Source of the DNA: Solirubrobacterales bacterium
GTDB taxonomy: Bacteria > Actinomycetota > Thermoleophilia > Solirubrobacterales > 70-9
DNA: 60,781 nt
Reading direction: 5' to 3'
NCBI GenBank assembly: GCA_019694145.1
Contig: JAIBCJ010000004.1
Location: 1-60,781 of the forward strand
Shown: piece by piece, positions 57,547 through 60,781 of the stretch
Layout: the number at the start of each line of letters is the position of its first letter
How positions within the stretch are numbered: position 1 is the stretch's first letter
Made by a program: the position numbers and the translations under genes
The notes under the pieces: generated by a model
What the model was told of the DNA's origin: nothing
The model's input: only the letters and a program-made list of their open reading frames with translations
The model's database searches: none

Positions 57547-57894
57547 CTATGCCGCGTTGGCTTCGAGCTCACCCGACTTACGGGCGGCATTCTCAAGCAC
57601 GTTTGCGGCGACGGAGATCTCGCGGCCCAGGTCGGTGAGGCTGTACTCGGACGTCATGGGTGGCCCGTCAAACACGCGTCGCTGAACGGCTCCCAGTTCC
57701 CGCAGTTCGTTCAAACGAGTCCCGAGCACCTGTCGGGCAATCGACGGGAACTCAGCATCGATGTCCCTTGATCTCATGGCATCTCTTCTGGAGAGAGCTA
57801 GAAGGATCTGAATGGTTCCGCGGCGCGAGAAAACGCGCCAGATCTCGGGCTCGTCGAATCGGCGAAGTTGTCGATTATCGCTAGCCACCATCAT
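57547..57894 (-). CDS. HxlR-like winged-helix protein 1
   Basis: About 115 residues. Winged-helix pattern FDEPEIWRVFSRRGTIQILLALSRRDAMRSRDIDAEFPSIARQVLGTRLNELRELGAVQRRVFDGPPMTSEYSLTDLGREI resembles HxlR/PadR-type regulators. No cysteine sensor. I take ATG at 57894; a TTG at 57936 would add 14 residues without a ribosome site. Most similar to the protein at 57981-58337, from which it evidently arose by duplication. Confidence 0.8.
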   Translation of the reverse strand: MMVASDNRQLRRFDEPEIWRVFSRRGTIQILLALSRRDAMRSRDIDAEFPSIARQVLGTRLNELRELGAVQRRVFDGPPMTSEYSLTDLGREISVAANVLENAARKSGELEANAA

Positions 57895-57980
57895 CAAAGG
57901 ATACGCCCTATCAGTGGCTGAAGTTCGAGATAGCAATGCCGCGATTTAGTTCGAACTGAGAAGTGAAATCGGGAGGGAAG

Positions 57981-58337
57981 CTAGGGCCGGGGAACGTCAA
58001 CGCCGGCGTCTTCTTCTGCGAGCGGCGTGGCGCTGACGACGCGGTTCAGCGCCTCAGCGACTTCTGCCAAAGCTGTCCCCTTCTCGGTCACGCGATATCT
58101 GGAAATCATCGGGGGACCTTCTTCTACCTCTCGTTCGAGGATCCCGAGTTCCCTTAGTTCGTTGAGCCTGGTTCCCAGAATCTGGCGCTTGATAGTTGGT
58201 ATCGCCGCGTCGATCTCGCTGCTTCTCAGCGACGAACCATCGCTGAGCAATAGGAGAATTTGAGGCGTTCCACGCCTCTGGAACACACGCCACTCCTCTG
58301 GCTCGTCGGGTCGCTGGGCTGCTCGAGGTTTTTCCAT
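57981..58337 (-). CDS. HxlR-like winged-helix protein 2
   Basis: 118 residues. Same fold as its neighbour: EEWRVFQRRGTPQILLLLSDGSSLRSSEIDAAIPTIKRQILGTRLNELRELGILEREVEEGPPMISRYRVTEKGTALAEV. The shared block (I-x-R-Q-(V/I)-L-G-T-R-L-N-E-L-R-E-L-G) is nearly identical in both, while flanks differ. No ligand-binding extension. May regulate the cluster itself. Confidence 0.82.
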   Translation of the reverse strand: MEKPRAAQRPDEPEEWRVFQRRGTPQILLLLSDGSSLRSSEIDAAIPTIKRQILGTRLNELRELGILEREVEEGPPMISRYRVTEKGTALAEVAEALNRVVSATPLAEEDAGVDVPRP

Positions 58338-58462
58338 CCGAAAGGGCTATTACGTTCTCAGCGTGCCACTAATTAGGGGCAGAGCTACTATTGACTGGCG
58401 GGACTCGATACGTCTCATCAGCAATCTACAAGTGATCCGATCGCTAAAGCCAGGGGTTGCGA

Positions 58463-58813
58463 TCAAGCGACTGACTTCAGGTACCGCTCTGTGATCTTGA
58501 CACCGGAGCGCGTTGGCTTGATCAGCTTGCGTCGCCCGTCGTTTGGGTCTACCGCGACTTCGATCAGATGCTTGTCGACCAGTTTCGAAAGCGGTCGGCT
58601 CATCGTTGGTTGTTCGAAACGAAGCTTCTTAGAGATTGCCAGCACCGAGTCACCGGGTGATCCGACTACGCAAAGCAAGATCTGGATTTCAGAACCGTCC
58701 AGGTCCTCGAAACCCCCGTACGGGAACAGTTCCCTTGATCGGCCGGCAACAGCGACGGCTTCGTCCAGCAGCGCTCGTTGGGCCTTATTCACGCCGGCCA
58801 CCCGTTGCAACAA
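58463..58813 (-). CDS. MarR-family transcriptional regulator
   Basis: 116 residues. Winged-helix MarR core: LDGSEIQILLCVVGSPGDSVLAISKKLRFEQPTMSRPLSKLVDKHLIEVAVDPNDGRRKLIKPTRSGVKI, with the beta-wing D-x-N-D-x-R-R-K-L-I-x-P-T-x-x-G. It is shorter than typical MarR proteins (about 140), missing part of the C-terminal dimer helix. Start uncertain: TTG 58813, GTG 58804 or GTG 58795. It stands next to the transposase gene, so truncation by insertion is possible. Confidence 0.8.
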   Translation of the reverse strand: MLQRVAGVNKAQRALLDEAVAVAGRSRELFPYGGFEDLDGSEIQILLCVVGSPGDSVLAISKKLRFEQPTMSRPLSKLVDKHLIEVAVDPNDGRRKLIKPTRSGVKITERYLKSVA

Positions 58814-58980
58814 GAATTTCGCAGGTACTTCTCAATCCGAAGTAGTTTCGGCAACGCCGTCCTTCCAACAGGTTCGGTCGATGGGAGGTGAAGCCACGCC
58901 AGAACTCTGAGAAACAGATCGCGAAGTGTTTCTGAACTCACTGATGCACCACGGCTCATGCCGCGGCCCACAGAGGAGAA

Positions 58981-60738
58981 ATGATGACTCAGCACAACAA
59001 GAAGACGAGGGAAACGCAGCTCAGCAGGCGCCTCCGGCGAGCGATCAACCAGGAGGCTCACGAGCTCATCAAGAAGGACCCAAACCTGGGAAGAGTCAAA
59101 GCCCTCAAGACAGCTCGTCAGATCGTCATCGCGAGAGAGAGGAAGAACCCGCACCGCAAACGAATCCGGGAACTCACAGAGCCCGAGCTCAGAGCCGTCA
59201 AGAGATCTGAGACTTGCTCGGTCGCTGAGCAGCGAGCCATCAGAAAAATTCCGGCCATTCAGTGGCTCGTTGCCTATCTCCTGACCGCGGGAAGGACCCG
59301 TCCGTTCCTTAACCGATTGCTTGTCACAGCGGCTCTTTTCGAGATGGCGTTCACGGTCCGTCCAGAGTTCCGGTTCGTGTTCTCCAGATTCCGAAGTGGC
59401 GACTCGATCAACTGGGCGCATGGAAGTCCCCAAGGCCCGTTCACGATCGAAGCCAACTACCACGCCCTGCGGAAAGTCACTGACTGTGGAAAGTCGGGGG
59501 CGACCATTCACATCAACCTGGATCTCCTCGACCAGATCGCCGCGACGAAGGTAGCCGGCGAACTCCGGTTCCCCAACTTCGGTCGGTTCTGTGCCATCGA
59601 CGGAACACTGATCGAGGCGAACGTTCCCCAGACACTCCCAAGGATGAGGTCCCCTCGCGCCAGGAAGACTCTGATCCGCGAGATCGCGGGTAAGCATCGG
59701 CGAATGGCCGACATGGTCTTCCACGGCTTCGGAAAGCACTCCGACGCCATCGACGATCAGCCCGAACCCGGTCTCACAATTCGGAAGCGTTGCTTCGGCT
59801 ACAACCTCGTCGTCATCAGCTGTCTCGACACCTGCCTGCCGGTGATCTGGACGCTTATGCCGGCAACAGGAAACGAGGTCGCCGCCGCGAGGGAACTCAT
59901 CGAGGCTCTTTTCGAGCTGCGGCCTGACTTCCCGATGGAGTACCTGGTCGGGGATGGCCTCTACAACAGGGGCTTCGAATTTCCGAGCACCCTCTACAAG
60001 AACTACGGCATCCACCTGGTCTCTCCAAGAACCAACAGGAAGTCGAAGAGCGAATGGGCCGACAGCGACGGTGTGCCCCGGTGCGCACACGGCCTCATGA
60101 AGTTCACCCGACATGGCGAGGTCTGGGATGCCGCGAAGCGGAGAGCTCATGGCATTCGCCCGGGAAACCTTCCTCCAAACGGGAAGGGCCTGAACCCGCG
60201 GCTTCGGTTCGAGTGCCACGAGGAAGTCTGCCGAGAGAAGAGCACCCGCATGGAGGACGATTGGATCCTCCACACCTTCCTGCCCCATATCGGGCAGGAC
60301 AAATGGACCGCACTCAGGGAAGTCCTGCTGGCGAGGCGCAACACATCCGAGTCCCTCTTCGCTCAGCTCAAGCAACTCGGCGTCGGAGCAAAGTGGCCGA
60401 ACCGAGCCAGGTGGGCCACCGACAACGGCATGCGCTGGCTCACTTCGCTGGCCCTCCTGAACATGACGGCCCGCAAGCTCGTCCACCTCGACGGGAGCTA
60501 CGCCGCCGCCCTCAAGGACGCCTACAGCGCCGGCATCATCACCCGGCAGCAGATGCACCGATTCCTCGAGGTTGAGGGAATCGAAACGGACTCCCGAAGT
60601 CGTGCGGATGACACCCCGCCAGTCGCGCCGTCCACCTGGAACGACTGGATCGAACTCCCGATCGATCGGGAGTTCCTCGTGACCCCCGTGGATGCCTACA
60701 GCGACATTCCCTACGGCTCCAACAAGTCGGAGAAGTAG
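58981..60738 (+). mobile_element. DDE transposase gene of an insertion sequence
   Basis: 585-residue transposase, apparently full length. DDE residues can be placed in FCAIDGTLIEAN (first Asp, about residue 214), YLVGDGLYNRGF (second Asp, about 323) and RRNTSESLFAQLK (Glu with R-x3-E, about 459). An N-terminal basic helical region probably binds the ends. GAGGAGAA precedes the ATG. IS4/IS5/IS1182-like by arrangement; exact family open. I could not identify the terminal inverted repeats: only 28 bases follow before the likely linker, and no matching left end was found by eye in 58814-58980. Confidence 0.82.
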
Positions 60739-60765
60739 ACCCTCTCTACATCTAGTTGTTAGTGC

Positions 60766-60781
60766 GCGGCCGCCTCTAGAT
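60766..60781. other. Probable cloning linker at the end of the sequence
   Basis: GCGGCCGC (NotI) is followed one base later by TCTAGA (XbaI), ending at the last base. Two rare cutter sites this close together at a sequence end look like a vector polylinker and not genomic DNA. Confidence 0.6.

Noticed and set aside
58789-60558. Long minus-strand open frame of 589 codons opposite the transposase
   Set aside because: It is an antisense shadow of the transposase frame in GC-rich DNA; the transposase has clear DDE motifs and a ribosome site, the shadow has no recognisable protein features.
58814-60766. Terminal inverted repeats of the insertion sequence
   Set aside because: No convincing match by eye between the last bases before the linker and the region upstream of the transposase gene.

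Overview
This 60.8 kb window looks like chromosomal DNA of a high-GC actinobacterium, most likely of the Thermoleophilia / Solirubrobacterales type. The reasons are the GC-rich wobble positions, frequent GTG and TTG starts, a heliorhodopsin, many secreted beta-propeller proteins ending in an Arg/Lys-rich beta domain, and an actinobacterial-style cyclic-di-AMP riboswitch before a peptidoglycan hydrolase. This placement is an inference; there is no rRNA or marker gene. I recognised no tRNA or rRNA gene and no CRISPR array.

Positions 1-25.5 kb are very GC-rich backbone. They hold exopolysaccharide glycosyltransferases and a sugar-phosphate transferase, metF, a DUF3105-like protein, two acetyltransferase-type proteins, a sugar-porter MFS protein, a YcaQ-like protein overlapping glutamyl-Q tRNA(Asp) synthetase, secreted propeller, beta-helix and GH92 proteins, heliorhodopsin, a Nudix hydrolase, tandem PQQ-type sugar dehydrogenases and a patatin.

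Positions 25.8-34.9 kb are a defence island with less GC-biased codon use: two homing-endonuclease-repeat-like proteins, a complete ABC three-component (ABC-3C) system (Mrr-like nuclease effector, middle component, SMC-like ATPase), an undescribed zinc-ribbon/PD-(D/E)XK protein, and an ApeA-like HEPN protein.

Positions 35.0-56.7 kb form an envelope, metal and thiol island wired by two sets of palindromic operators. An ArsR/CzrA-type repressor probably controls an MFS exporter, a cupredoxin-like plus polytopic membrane module, a CtaG-like protein and a class A PBP. A BlaI repressor, encoded with an M56 protease, has seven 7-3-7 boxes (TACTACA-N3-TGTAGTA type). They precede ccdA, the M23-lipoprotein-M56-blaI operon (three tandem boxes, two structured leader units and a c-di-AMP riboswitch), dsbA-VKOR-cupredoxin-membrane module, a second M23 protein and a CDF metal exporter. 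A CadC-CadA pair sits in the middle. The cupredoxin/membrane module occurs twice, once under each operator type. This double regulon is the best candidate for an undescribed system here.

Positions 56.7-60.8 kb hold three tandem winged-helix-like genes, a MarR-like regulator and a DDE transposase. The last bases contain adjacent NotI and XbaI sites and look like a cloning linker.
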